Below are positions 14,934 through 23,048 of a stretch of 38,385 nt of DNA, piece after piece. The stretch covers positions 1 through 38,385 of the forward strand of contig DATATB010000126.1 in assembly GCA_036268995.1 (NCBI GenBank), given 5' to 3'. The notes beneath the pieces were generated by a model that had not been told where the DNA came from, searched no databases, and saw only the letters and a program-made list of their open reading frames with translations. Source of the stretch: DATATB01 sp036268995. Lineage in GTDB: Bacteria; Planctomycetota; Planctomycetia; Pirellulales; PNKZ01. Made by a program: the position numbers and the translations under genes. Position 1 is the stretch's first letter; each line of letters begins with the position of its first letter.

Positions 14934-16844
14934 CCGTGCATCTTCGAGATACGTGTACCCTTGCAGCCCTTCTTCGTAAAAGCGCAGCAATCGCCCGGCT
15001 TCCTGGAAATCGAGGCGCGACTCGCGGACGGCGCTTTCCACGGCGGTGCGCAGTTGCCGCACCAGCGCGTTGACATCGAACTCGACGTAGTCGAGCACCT
15101 CGCGCACCGTGTCCCCCTTGATGACCGTTTCCAGCACGACGTTGCCCGTCGCGTCGAGGCTGACGTGCACGGCGTTGGTATCGCCGAACAGGTTGTGCAT
15201 GTCGCCCAGAATTTCCTGGTAAGCGCCGAGCATGAACGCGCCCAGGTAGTACGGTTCGCCGTTGAACGAGTGCAAAGGGAGCGTGCGCTTTACGTCGCGG
15301 CGATCGATGAACTGATCGATCTTGCCGTCCGAATCGCAGGTGATGTCGCCCAGCACGGCGTTGTGCGTCGGCTCCTCATTGAGCCGATGAATCGGCATGA
15401 CGGGAAACAACTGCTTGATGGCCCAACTGTCGGGCATCGATTGAAACAGCGAAAAGTTGCAAAAGTACGTCTCGCTGAGCATCGCGTCGAGCCCCAGCAA
15501 GTCTTCGGGCACGTAATCCACCTGCCGCACCAGCCGCTGCATTTTGCGGCAAATGGCCCAAAACAGGTTCTCGGCCAGACTCCGCTGATCCAGTGGCAGG
15601 TAGCCGCCGCTGAACAGGTTGAGCGCCATGTCCAGCGCTTGCTGCGCGTCGTGATAGCCTTCCAGCAGGTTGCGCGTGGTGAGGTTGTGGTAGGCGTCGG
15701 AGAGATCGAGGATCGGCTGCTCGACGTCCTTGGGCAGCTCGCTGGGCACTTCGCTATCGCCCAGGCCCGACACGCCCAGCACGTTGAAGATCAGCGCACT
15801 GTGATAGGCGACCACGGCCCGGCCGCTTTCGGAGACGATTGTCGGATGCTTGACGCCGGCGTCATCACACACGCTTTGGATGTGGTAGACCACGTCGTTG
15901 GCATATTCTTGCAGCGTGTAGTTGGTGCTGGATTCGAAATTGGTTTGCGAGCCGTCATAATCGACGCCCAGCCCGCCGCCGACGTCGAGATATTCGAGGC
16001 CAGCCCCGCGGCCGGCCAGCTCGGCATACACGCGGCTGGCTTCGTTGAGCGCTTGCTTGATGTGCCGGATGTTGGGGATCTGGCTGCCCAGGTGAAAGTG
16101 CAGGAGCTTGAAGCAGTCCTGCATGCCCAACTGCTTCAGCTCTTCCAATGCCCGCATAATTTCGCTGACAGTCAGACCGAATTTCGAGCGGTAGCCGGCC
16201 GAGCTCTGCCAGCGACCGGTGCCGCGAGCGGCCAGCTTGACGCGCATGCCGAAGTTGGGGCGCACGCCCACGCGCTTGGCGTATTCGAGGATCAGCCCCA
16301 GCTCGGTATACTTTTCGACCACGGGGATGATGCGCCGCCCGATCTTCTGCGCCAGCATCGCCATCTCGATGAACTCGGCGTCTTTGAAGCCGTTGCAGAT
16401 GATCGGCGTGTCGTTGTCGGTCAGGGCCACGACGGCCAGCAACTCGGGCTTGCTGCCGGCCTCGATGCCGAAGCGATAGGGCTTGCCGAACTCGAGCACT
16501 TCCTCGACCACTTGCCGCTGCTGGTTCACCTTGATGGGATACACGCAGCAGTAGTCGCCCTTGAACTGGTGCTCGCGCATCGCGTGCTGAAAGGCCGAGT
16601 GGATCTCGCCCACCCGATGCTTGAGAATCTCGGCAAAGCGGATCAGGATCGGCAGGTCGATGCCGCGCAATTGCAGATCGTCGACGAGCTGCTTCAGATC
16701 GATCGAGCGGTTGGGATCCTTGGTCGGGTGGACGCGCAAGTGACCGCTGCGATCGACCGAAAAATATCCGGCGCCCCAGCGTCCCACGTCGTACAATTCC
16801 GACGCGTCCGCCGTCGAGAAGGGTTGAACCTGTTGATCCAGCAT
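14931..16844 (-). CDS. speA: Biosynthetic arginine decarboxylase
   Basis: This 637-residue protein is a full-length SpeA-type arginine decarboxylase (alanine racemase-like fold, PLP-dependent), converting arginine to agmatine for polyamine synthesis. The PLP lysine is in YPIKVNQQR (Lys105). Other family features include GIEAGSKPEL, HFHLGSQI, the glycine loop LDVGGGLGVDYDGS, and SESGRAVVAYH. The length matches the family (about 630-660). It is the first gene of a five-gene minus-strand unit. The ATG at 16844 follows GGAG with the ACCCATC leader also seen at prpB. No speB-like agmatinase is visible in the window. Confidence 0.96.
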   Translation of the reverse strand: MLDQQVQPFSTADASELYDVGRWGAGYFSVDRSGHLRVHPTKDPNRSIDLKQLVDDLQLRGIDLPILIRFAEILKHRVGEIHSAFQHAMREHQFKGDYCCVYPIKVNQQRQVVEEVLEFGKPYRFGIEAGSKPELLAVVALTDNDTPIICNGFKDAEFIEMAMLAQKIGRRIIPVVEKYTELGLILEYAKRVGVRPNFGMRVKLAARGTGRWQSSAGYRSKFGLTVSEIMRALEELKQLGMQDCFKLLHFHLGSQIPNIRHIKQALNEASRVYAELAGRGAGLEYLDVGGGLGVDYDGSQTNFESSTNYTLQEYANDVVYHIQSVCDDAGVKHPTIVSESGRAVVAYHSALIFNVLGVSGLGDSEVPSELPKDVEQPILDLSDAYHNLTTRNLLEGYHDAQQALDMALNLFSGGYLPLDQRSLAENLFWAICRKMQRLVRQVDYVPEDLLGLDAMLSETYFCNFSLFQSMPDSWAIKQLFPVMPIHRLNEEPTHNAVLGDITCDSDGKIDQFIDRRDVKRTLPLHSFNGEPYYLGAFMLGAYQEILGDMHNLFGDTNAVHVSLDATGNVVLETVIKGDTVREVLDYVEFDVNALVRQLRTAVESAVRESRLDFQEAGRLLRFYEEGLQGYTYLEDAR

Positions 16845-16870
16845 CAGTGATGGGTCTCCGCTGTTTGCTA

Positions 16871-17011
16871 GCGGTTAAGGATCGAACGAAAAATAACTTC
16901 TCCACAACCCCTCGCTACTGGCCCTCGGCCTGAGCTCGGGCCGAAGGCGGGAGTGGGCAGGTTGAGGGGCCGGGAAAATCGGAAGTTATTTTTCGTTCGA
17001 TCCTTAACCGC
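16871..17011. mobile_element. MITE-like element with perfect 30-bp terminal inverted repeats
   Basis: Sequence 16871-16900 (starting GCGGTTAAGGATCGAACG) is the exact reverse complement of 16982-17011. The arms are AT-rich relative to their surroundings, enclosing an 81-bp GC-rich middle. The middle itself holds an imperfect palindrome around TCGGCCTGAGCTCGGGCCGA. There is no room for a transposase, so this may be a non-autonomous miniature element. If the outermost GC pairs are excluded, a GC dinucleotide flanks both ends, a possible 2-bp target duplication. It lies in the divergent gap between speA and the plus-strand gene at 17158, 27 bp upstream of the speA start codon, and would form a very stable RNA hairpin if transcribed. 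Confidence 0.65.
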
Positions 17012-17101
17012 GCGAGAAGCATGTATCTTAGCCAAGTTTGCCCGGCGGTCGACAGGCCGTACCGCTTCCGGCAAAAATGAGCGCATCGTGAGCACGCCAG
17101 G

Positions 17102-17123
17102 CCCAGGGTTTGCAAACCCTGGG
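17102..17123. promoter_or_regulatory. Perfect 22-bp palindrome upstream of 17158
   Basis: CCCAGGGTTTG and its exact complement meet at 17112/17113 without a spacer. It is 34 bp upstream of the chosen start of the next gene. It could be a repressor operator for a dimeric regulator, or a member of a dispersed palindromic repeat family. Confidence 0.45.
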
Positions 17124-17157
17124 GGCCTCGCTGCTGGTATCGAGGGGACTCAAGCCG

Positions 17158-18042
17158 ATGGAACTGCGATGGCTCAAGGCGCCGGCCGTCACCGGCTTTT
17201 ACATCGCCGGTCTGGCCGACGAAACGCCGCTGGCAGACCCACAGCTGCGGCAAGCCCTGGCCGAGCCGACACGCGAACTCCGCCGCGCGTGCGAGGCTTT
17301 TGATCTCAACTTTCACTTGTTCATCGAGCATCTAATTTTTTATGCCGCCGACGTGCCCGCGCATCCGCTCCCGCCCGCGGCAGTGAGCTATCTCACTGCC
17401 GCCGCGCTTGCCAAAACTGCCGGCCGCGACGCTGCCGAGCACACGGCGGTGCTCGAGCCGCGAGTTGCGGCCGTGGCCTCGGCCGTGGCAGCCGCCAGGC
17501 CCAAGCTGGCCGAAGAACTGGAGCTGCGCAGTGGCCCGCTGGCCGAGCAGTGGCAAGCCCGCGGGCCCGGGTTGCTCAAGCAGTTGGCCCGGCTGAGCGA
17601 GCCGCAAGCGCTGGTCGCGCGGGCGATCGTGCTGCCGGTATTTCCCGCCAGCGGCGGTGGCGGCCGGGCACTGCCGGTTTACAATACGGTCGCCATCGAA
17701 GCCGTGCTGGCCAATCCTCGGGCCGAACTGCCGGAGGTGGCCCGGCTGGCCTGGCTGCTGGCGTGTTTGAATTCTGATCTGGCGCGGTATCGCGAACCGT
17801 TGGCGGATCCGCTCCGGGTGCTGCCGCTGGCCATGATTCCGGCCGTGCTGACGGCAGCGAGCGAAGTCGAGCTGGCGCGCTGCGAGCCGGCCAGTGTGGA
17901 ACTGGCCCTGGCACACTGGCGGCTCGACGAAAACCGTCCGGCCGCCGTGGCCGAGACGCTCATGGCATGGTGGCAGACGTATCTGGAAACACGTCCAAGC
18001 TGGACCCTGGCCCTAGTCGCGCTAGAACAAATGCTTCCCTAA
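17158..18042 (+). CDS. Hypothetical protein, helical, alanine/leucine-rich
   Basis: The gene encodes 294 residues with no recognised family, signal peptide or membrane segment. It is dominated by amphipathic helices rich in Ala, Leu, Glu and Arg (such as AAARPKLAEELELR and PEVARLAWLLACLNSDLARY), with a Gly-rich linker SGGGGRALPVYNT in the middle. The ATG at 17158 (MELRWLK) is chosen because GAGGGG lies about 10 bases upstream; a longer frame from a TTG at 17110 would read through the palindrome. It is divergent from speA across the inverted-repeat element. Codon use resembles that of neighbours. Confidence 0.72.
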   Translation: MELRWLKAPAVTGFYIAGLADETPLADPQLRQALAEPTRELRRACEAFDLNFHLFIEHLIFYAADVPAHPLPPAAVSYLTAAALAKTAGRDAAEHTAVLEPRVAAVASAVAAARPKLAEELELRSGPLAEQWQARGPGLLKQLARLSEPQALVARAIVLPVFPASGGGGRALPVYNTVAIEAVLANPRAELPEVARLAWLLACLNSDLARYREPLADPLRVLPLAMIPAVLTAASEVELARCEPASVELALAHWRLDENRPAAVAETLMAWWQTYLETRPSWTLALVALEQMLP

Positions 18043-18075
18043 CGAAGAACCGAATAGTAGCCTCATCCGCAAACT

Positions 18076-18107
18076 CCTCTCCCCCTGGGAGAGGGCAGGG
18101 TGAGGGG
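18076..18107. repeat. Dispersed hairpin repeat, sister of the U32-gene repeat
   Basis: Arms CCTCTCCC (18076-18083) and GGGAGAGG (18087-18094) with loop CCT form a hairpin, followed by GCAGGGTGAGGGG. This is the same module order (in reverse orientation) as the hairpin plus CCCTCACCCC units inside the U32 gene. It sits in the 99-bp gap between two plus-strand genes and might also weaken read-through. Confidence 0.7.
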
Positions 18108-18141
18108 CCGTAACTAACCAACTGACTTCACACGAAATCGC

Positions 18142-18480
18142 ATGACATCCGACGACGAAATTCAACCCTACCTGGTCTATCGCTCCAGCGGCCGGCAGAT
18201 GGAATGCGCGCTGTGGGCCGTGGAGTCGGGTCCCAAATGCCTGGCCCTGTTCCTCACAGCCGAAGCCGCCGACCGCTACCTGGACAACGCCGGCTTGCGG
18301 CCCGTCTGGAAATCGCTGCGGCCAGCCAAACCGCAACTGCTGACGATCCTCGAACATTGCCTGCAAGTCGGCATCACGCACGCGGTGCTCGAGCCGGACA
18401 ACGACCAAGCCCGGCGGCTCTTCGATCTGCAGCAAGTGCTCGACGCCGCCCGCGCCGATGACCGCGGCGCCAGCGGCTAG
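18142..18480 (+). CDS. Small conserved hypothetical protein
   Basis: The product is 112 residues, soluble, with no recognised motif. It has alternating strands and helices (YLVYRSSGRQMECALW, CLALFLTAEAADRYL, PQLLTILEHCLQVGI, THAVLEPDNDQARRLF), consistent with a small alpha/beta fold. It starts at ATG 18142, lacks a clear ribosome-binding site, and lies 99 bp after the gene at 17158 with a hairpin repeat between them. The pattern of helices and hydrophobic strands supports real coding; function unknown. Confidence 0.65.
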   Translation: MTSDDEIQPYLVYRSSGRQMECALWAVESGPKCLALFLTAEAADRYLDNAGLRPVWKSLRPAKPQLLTILEHCLQVGITHAVLEPDNDQARRLFDLQQVLDAARADDRGASG

Positions 18481-18516
18481 CGGCGGGCATCTCGCGGATA
18501 GTTCGGAACCGTAGCC

Positions 18517-18605
18517 CAGCCCCAGCGGGGCGGCAGTTGTTAGCCAGGGGCGTGAGCCCCTGGATCATCCGGCAAACGCATCGACCAGCCCTGAAAGGGC
18601 GGCAG
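18517..18605. repeat. Cluster of three hairpin repeats in a 372-bp gap
   Basis: Two copies of a unit of the form CCAGCCC-n-GGGCGGCAG occur at 18517-18536 (stem GCCCC/GGGGC) and 18586-18605 (stem GCCCT/AGGGC). Between them is a perfect hairpin CCAGGGGC-GTGA-GCCCCTGG (18544-18563). The stems vary while the flanks CCAG and GGCAG are kept. The rest of the gap 18481-18852 holds no supportable gene; a plus-strand frame at 18723 is short and overlaps the next gene out of frame. Confidence 0.65.
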
Positions 18606-18852
18606 ATGCAGCGATCCGCCGGGCCGAAGCATTCCCCGCTGCATCCGAGTATGTAGTTTTTACAACCTCTCCCGCCCCAGCGCTAGCGATGCTATCCAGC
18701 GCAATCCGGCCTCGTTAAACCCTTGCGACGCAATGATTTCGTTGCGATTGTGCGGTCGCCGCCGGCATTCTCCCGGCGGCGTGGCACGCGGCGTGCAAAC
18801 GAGCATGAAAATGGACTTTCTTGCCGTTTCCGCTACGTGAGGGCAATATCCC

Positions 18853-19065
18853 ATGACGATGGATCGCCAGGCTCGATTTTTATGGATGAAGGATTTGCTG
18901 GAGCACCTCAGCGATTGCCATGACCAATGGCAAGCGGCCGAGCCGGGCTCCGAGCGGTTTCTGGCCGAGGCCGTGCGGCGCGACCTGGACGAATTGCGGC
19001 GGCTCTGCGAATCGTTCGACTGCGAGCGGCCCCAGCGGCATTGCGAGCAGTTTGCGGCCGCCTGA
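18853..19065 (+). CDS. Small hypothetical protein
   Basis: This 70-residue protein is highly charged and predicted to be two helices (RFLWMKDLLEHLSDCHDQW and AEAVRRDLDELRRLCESF). It has three cysteines but no zinc-binding pattern that I recognise. GAGGG precedes the ATG at suitable distance. It lies 66 bp upstream of folC on the same strand and may be co-transcribed. Function unknown. Confidence 0.65.
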   Translation: MTMDRQARFLWMKDLLEHLSDCHDQWQAAEPGSERFLAEAVRRDLDELRRLCESFDCERPQRHCEQFAAA

Positions 19066-19131
19066 CGCCGCGCCGATTTGCCCACGCATCGCATTTGCCG
19101 CCACACGAATGCGGCGGCTATCATCGTTGGA

Positions 19132-20535
19132 ATGCTTCGGTCTACGACCAGTTACGACGCGGCTCTGGCCTTTTTGTGGCAGCGCATCGATTACGAGCGC
19201 GCCCTGGCCGTCTCGTACGGCGAGCGGGCCTACAAGCTGGACCGCATGCGCGAGCTGCTGGCCCGGCTGGGCGACCCGCAGACGCGGCTGCCGATCGTGC
19301 ACGTGGCCGGCACCAAGGGCAAAGGCTCGACCGCGGCCATGACCGCCGCCGTGCTCACCGCGGCCGGCTATCGCACCGGCCTGTATAGCTCGCCGCACCT
19401 GCAGACAATCGAAGAGCGGATGGCCGTCGATGGTCAGAACTGCCCTCGCGACCATTTCGCCGGTTGGCTCGAGCGGCTGCGGCCGGTGGTCGAGAGCATG
19501 GATGCGGCCGCCGCACGCCTGCCCGGCGAATGCGGGCCGACCTATTTTGAGCTGACCACGGCTCTGGCCCTGCTCCACTTCGCCGACCAACGGGTCGATG
19601 CGGCGGTGCTCGAGGTCGGCATGGGCGGCCGGCTCGATTCGACTAATGTCTGCCTGCCGCTGGTCTCGGTCATCACCAGCATCAGCTTCGATCACACCAA
19701 GCAATTGGGCAACACGCTGGCCGCCATCGCCGGCGAAAAGGCCGGGATCATCAAGCCCGGCGTGCCGGTTGTCAGCGGCGTGGTGCCCGACGAACCGCGC
19801 GAAGTGATTGAGGCGGCCAGCCAAGCCGCCGGCAGCCGCCTTGTGCAGCTCGGCCGCGACTTCGATTTTTCCTACCGCCCGCCGCTCGACTGCGACCGCT
19901 CGGATCATTCCGCGCGCTTCGATTATCGCTACACCAGCGGCCAAAGTGGCCGCCAGTGGAACGACATCGAGCTGAGCCTGCTCGGCCGGCACCAGGCTGC
20001 CAATGCGGCCGTGGCCCTGGCCGCGCTCGAGCAACTATCGGAGCGCGGCTTTCGCATCCCCGAGTCGGCCGTGCGCGCGGGCTTAAAAAACGTTCGCTGG
20101 CCCGCGCGTGTCGAAGTCGTTGGCCGGCGGCCGACGATCGTGATCGACGCCGCGCACAATCTGGCGTCGGCCAGCGCGCTGATCGAGACCATCGACGAGA
20201 GCTTTGCCGCCCAGCGGCGGATCCTGGTGTTCGCCAGCACGAAAGAAAAAGACCTGCGCGGCATGCTCGCTCTGCTGCTGCCGCGCTTCGATCACGTGAT
20301 CTTTACCCGCTACCTCAACAACCCCCGCTTCGTCCCGCCGGAAGAACTCGCCGAACTGGCCGCCGAATTGGGCGCCACTCGTCCACCGGCATCCCAGCAA
20401 CTCGCCGCCGACCCGGCCGCCGCCTGGCAGCAAGCCCGGCAATTGGCCGGCCCGTCCGATCTGATCTGCGTCACCGGTTCCTTCTTCATCGCCGCCGAAA
20501 TGCGCGAGCAGATCGACCGGGCGCCGCTCGGGTAG
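19132..20535 (+). CDS. folC: Folylpolyglutamate synthase / dihydrofolate synthase
   Basis: The 467-residue product is an Mur-ligase-type FolC, which adds glutamate to folates with ATP. The P-loop is GTKGKGST (residues 60-67). Other family segments are YSSPHL, EVGMGGRLDSTN, SFDHTKQLGNTLAAIAGEKAGI, LLGRHQAANAAVALAA and the C-terminal VIDAAHNLASA. The length is slightly above the usual 420-440. ATG at 19132 begins a typical N-terminus (SYDAALAFL); a TTG at 19078 in the same frame is less likely. It follows the 70-residue gene. A YgfZ-like folate protein is also in the window but is not linked to it. Confidence 0.94.
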   Translation: MLRSTTSYDAALAFLWQRIDYERALAVSYGERAYKLDRMRELLARLGDPQTRLPIVHVAGTKGKGSTAAMTAAVLTAAGYRTGLYSSPHLQTIEERMAVDGQNCPRDHFAGWLERLRPVVESMDAAAARLPGECGPTYFELTTALALLHFADQRVDAAVLEVGMGGRLDSTNVCLPLVSVITSISFDHTKQLGNTLAAIAGEKAGIIKPGVPVVSGVVPDEPREVIEAASQAAGSRLVQLGRDFDFSYRPPLDCDRSDHSARFDYRYTSGQSGRQWNDIELSLLGRHQAANAAVALAALEQLSERGFRIPESAVRAGLKNVRWPARVEVVGRRPTIVIDAAHNLASASALIETIDESFAAQRRILVFASTKEKDLRGMLALLLPRFDHVIFTRYLNNPRFVPPEELAELAAELGATRPPASQQLAADPAAAWQQARQLAGPSDLICVTGSFFIAAEMREQIDRAPLG

Positions 20536-20836
20536 CGGTCGTGCAGCATTTCCGAAAACGGGATGGAGTCTTGAGGACCCGGACAAGCTCACACGAAACG
20601 AGCGGCGAAACTTGCAATCGCAGAGCCATTGCGAATATCTGTTGCTCAGAAGAACGCAGTGCGCGGCAGTTCTCTGCGGACGCTGGGAGCCTCGCATTGA
20701 CGCGATGAAAATGAGCGGTGCGGCGCGAAAAAGGCGCCCAGCCTGGTAGTGGCGCCTTGCGGCAAATCGTACGATGACGGAAGCAATCGATCGCTGACTG
20801 GGCAGTTCAATTCGAAGTCACCGGAGTTTCACGCCC
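20536..20836. other. Intergenic gap after folC
   Basis: I see no gene in this 301-bp gap. It contains one hairpin (20731-20758). The leader directly before 20837 carries no strong Shine-Dalgarno sequence. Confidence 0.5.
20731..20758 (-). terminator. Hairpin with T-tract on the minus strand
   Basis: Arms AAGGCGCC (20731-20738) and GGCGCCTT (20751-20758) form a perfect 8-bp stem with a 12-base loop. On the minus strand the stem is followed by TTTTTC, as in a Rho-independent terminator. No minus-strand gene ends nearby: the nearest stops at 21678, so it could stop antisense read-through across the 20837 gene. Confidence 0.35.
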
Positions 20837-21634
20837 GTGAGATGCCTGGCCGCCATTTGCCTGATCGCCATTTGCCTGATCGCCGCAACGACCGCGATGA
20901 TGATGGGAGATGTCGTCGCCCAGACGACGGCAGGATCCATCGCTACGTTCCCCGAGACTGGGACGTACAAGACCGACAAATTGGGCGCCATCCGCGTCTG
21001 GGGCCTGGGCGGCCAGCCGCAGTCTGCCGAAAAGTCCTATAGCATTGGCTTGATGCACGACGTGCTACGCCTGGAAGCACGCCAAGGCGATCGGCGCCAG
21101 AAGCCAAGTGAGATCAAGCGCGAGATCGAACGCTCGGAAGTCTCATTTCCAGGCAATCCGTTCGAGTTCGGCAAGACCTATCACCTCGTGTTCGACATCC
21201 TGTTCGAAGCCGGAGAGCCGGGCCTAGCGCGCAACGACAAGTTCTTTCAGATTCACAATGTCAAAGATCGTGGGGAAGTCGACCTTGGACCGGCCTTTGC
21301 CTTGCAACTCGAACGCGACCGCATGCGGGCGGTGGTCCGCTGGGACGCCAACGCACGATCGAAAGCCCGGGCCGAAGACCACTGGGTGTTCGAGGACACG
21401 ATGAAAATCCAACGCAATCACTGGTACGCCTTCGACCTGACCATCCGTTTCGATCCGTCGGGCAAGGGACTGGCCGTCGTCAAGCGCGACGGCGTGCAGA
21501 TCGTCGACTACCGTGGACCGCTCGGCTACAACGACGAGCAACCGCCTTATTTCAAAGTCGGCATTTACCGCGACACGCAACCCGACGCCCAGGCGCGTCG
21601 CTATCGGCGGCTGACGATGACGAAGATCGACTAG
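20837..21634 (+). CDS. Secreted polysaccharide lyase-like protein (heparin lyase I type fold)
   Basis: The product is 265 residues with an N-terminal signal peptide (hydrophobic AICLIAICLIAATT, probable cleavage after VVAQ). The mature part resembles the jelly-roll polysaccharide lyase family that includes heparin lyase I (PF14099): the segment WYAFDLTIRF, then DGVQIVDYRGPLGYND and YFKVGIYRD near the C-terminus are typical. It would cleave an acidic polysaccharide outside the cytoplasm; catalytic residues cannot be confirmed by eye. Start is GTG at 20837, the only one that retains the whole signal peptide. A 15-bp tandem duplication (20852-20866, 20867-20881) encodes the repeated AICLI. It is convergent with the secreted helical protein at 21678, 43 bp between stops. 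Confidence 0.75.
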   Translation: MRCLAAICLIAICLIAATTAMMMGDVVAQTTAGSIATFPETGTYKTDKLGAIRVWGLGGQPQSAEKSYSIGLMHDVLRLEARQGDRRQKPSEIKREIERSEVSFPGNPFEFGKTYHLVFDILFEAGEPGLARNDKFFQIHNVKDRGEVDLGPAFALQLERDRMRAVVRWDANARSKARAEDHWVFEDTMKIQRNHWYAFDLTIRFDPSGKGLAVVKRDGVQIVDYRGPLGYNDEQPPYFKVGIYRDTQPDAQARRYRRLTMTKID

Positions 21635-21677
21635 CCTGCCGGCGAGTTAACGGGAGGCTGGCTCGAAGCGGTTGCGG

Positions 21678-22994
21678 TTAGTCGGCGGCGTGCTCAGACT
21701 CGGCGGCAGGCAGTGCGTACGCCGCGCATTCCGCGAAGAAGAAAGTGGCCATGTGGAGCTTCGAGTAATCGTAATGGTCGATCGCCTGCTGGATAGCTGC
21801 GCGACCGGTGCCGTCTCCGGCCAGCGCGACGATGGCGGCTGCGGCGAGTGGGTTTTGCACCCAGCGCTGCTCATAGTATTTGCGGCCGCCGCGCTTGACG
21901 CTGTCGCCCGTTTCGGCAAGCCGCGCTGCGTCAGCCTGAGTCGCTTGCGGGAACCAGGTGGTGAACACCGCCCGCCAGTCGGCACTGCCGAAGACTTTGG
22001 CGTCCTGGTTGTCGAAGTTCTGGTGGGCCTTGATTGCCGCCAGCGCGCTTGTGGCGTTGAGCACCAGGCCCGCGCGATAGCGCGAACGCAGGGTTTCGTC
22101 CGTCTCCATCGCGACGAGTTTGGCCAGGGCCGCCTGCGAGCCGACGTAGATCCAGAGTTGCAAGTCATCCAGGTGCGGGATGGCCTCGCGATCAAACGCG
22201 TAGCCTTGCGCACAGATCTCGGCGCGTGATTTGTCCGAGCGGGTGGGATGCTCGGCCTGCGCCTGCACATAGCGATCAAGCCAGACGCGATCGCCGGTGA
22301 CCTCGTGCATGGCACGCAGCATGTAAAGATAGCGGGCGGCGTCGCGGAACAGATGACCGCGATAACCGCCGCGGAACTGGCCTTTGAAGGCGCCATCGCA
22401 CGGGCAGCGCCATCCGCTTGATTCCAGCACGTCCGCGACCACCTTCAGCCTGGCGACGATCTCACGACGTTCATCCGCAGTCGGGAGGTCGCTCATGACA
22501 TATGCGTGAAGACCATAGAACCAGGGATGCGTCTGGTCGTCGGAGCCGAGCGGATAATGGCACGCACCATCCGTCCCGACCCCACGCGCGATCATGCCAG
22601 GCACATCCGACACCGCGGCACATTTCATCAGCCCGCGAGCCAGACGCCGCGCCTGGGCTTTGTCGGTGGGATTGCCGGTGCGCCGAGCGCGCTCGCAAGC
22701 AGCAGGCAGATACAAGCCCGTGAACATCGGTCCGTCCTCAATGGGGCTCCACCAGCCGATGGCATTCGGCTTGCCCAAGGCGCAGTCGTCTGGCGTCGGC
22801 AGGTCGCCGACGTAGTCGTGGATGATGCCGTAGGGATCGACGAACCGCTTCCACAACTCGGCCTGTGCTTGCTCCACGCCACGGAGATTTGCGGGGGTGG
22901 AGTACTCGGCGGCGTGCAGCGCGGGCGGCGGCGCCAGCAGCAGGGCGATTAAGCCGTAAAGAATACGCCTCGGAACTGTATTCATCAGAGGCAT
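21678..22994 (-). CDS. Secreted protein of unknown function, probably alpha-helical toroid
   Basis: The 438-residue product has a signal peptide (RRILYGLIALLLAPPPALHAAEY, cleavage near ALHA). The mature part is rich in regular helices with Trp, Tyr and His (WWSPIEDGPMFTGLYLPA, YRGHLFRDAARYLYMLRAMHEVTGD), like (alpha/alpha)6-barrel proteins found among glycoside hydrolases and polysaccharide lyases. I cannot name a family. Cys residues in RCPCDGAFKG may form a disulfide. ATG at 22994 (MPLMNT) is used with AGGTG upstream; ATG at 22985 is equally possible, and a frame from a TTG at 23018 is less likely. It faces the lyase-like gene and follows an aldo/keto reductase by 54 bp. Confidence 0.78.
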   Translation of the reverse strand: MPLMNTVPRRILYGLIALLLAPPPALHAAEYSTPANLRGVEQAQAELWKRFVDPYGIIHDYVGDLPTPDDCALGKPNAIGWWSPIEDGPMFTGLYLPAACERARRTGNPTDKAQARRLARGLMKCAAVSDVPGMIARGVGTDGACHYPLGSDDQTHPWFYGLHAYVMSDLPTADERREIVARLKVVADVLESSGWRCPCDGAFKGQFRGGYRGHLFRDAARYLYMLRAMHEVTGDRVWLDRYVQAQAEHPTRSDKSRAEICAQGYAFDREAIPHLDDLQLWIYVGSQAALAKLVAMETDETLRSRYRAGLVLNATSALAAIKAHQNFDNQDAKVFGSADWRAVFTTWFPQATQADAARLAETGDSVKRGGRKYYEQRWVQNPLAAAAIVALAGDGTGRAAIQQAIDHYDYSKLHMATFFFAECAAYALPAAESEHAAD

Positions 22995-23048
22995 GTCTCT
23001 GCACCTGCTGATCGGCAACCAATCGAATTGCCGGTAGCCGCCCGCGCC

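Noticed and set aside
14886..16850. 654-codon plus-strand open frame opposite speA
   Set aside because: It mirrors speA codon bias and has no family motif; SpeA is unambiguous.
18660..19124. 154-codon minus-strand frame
   Set aside because: Arg/Ser/Cys-rich low-complexity product overlapping the 70-residue gene and the folC leader; no start signal.
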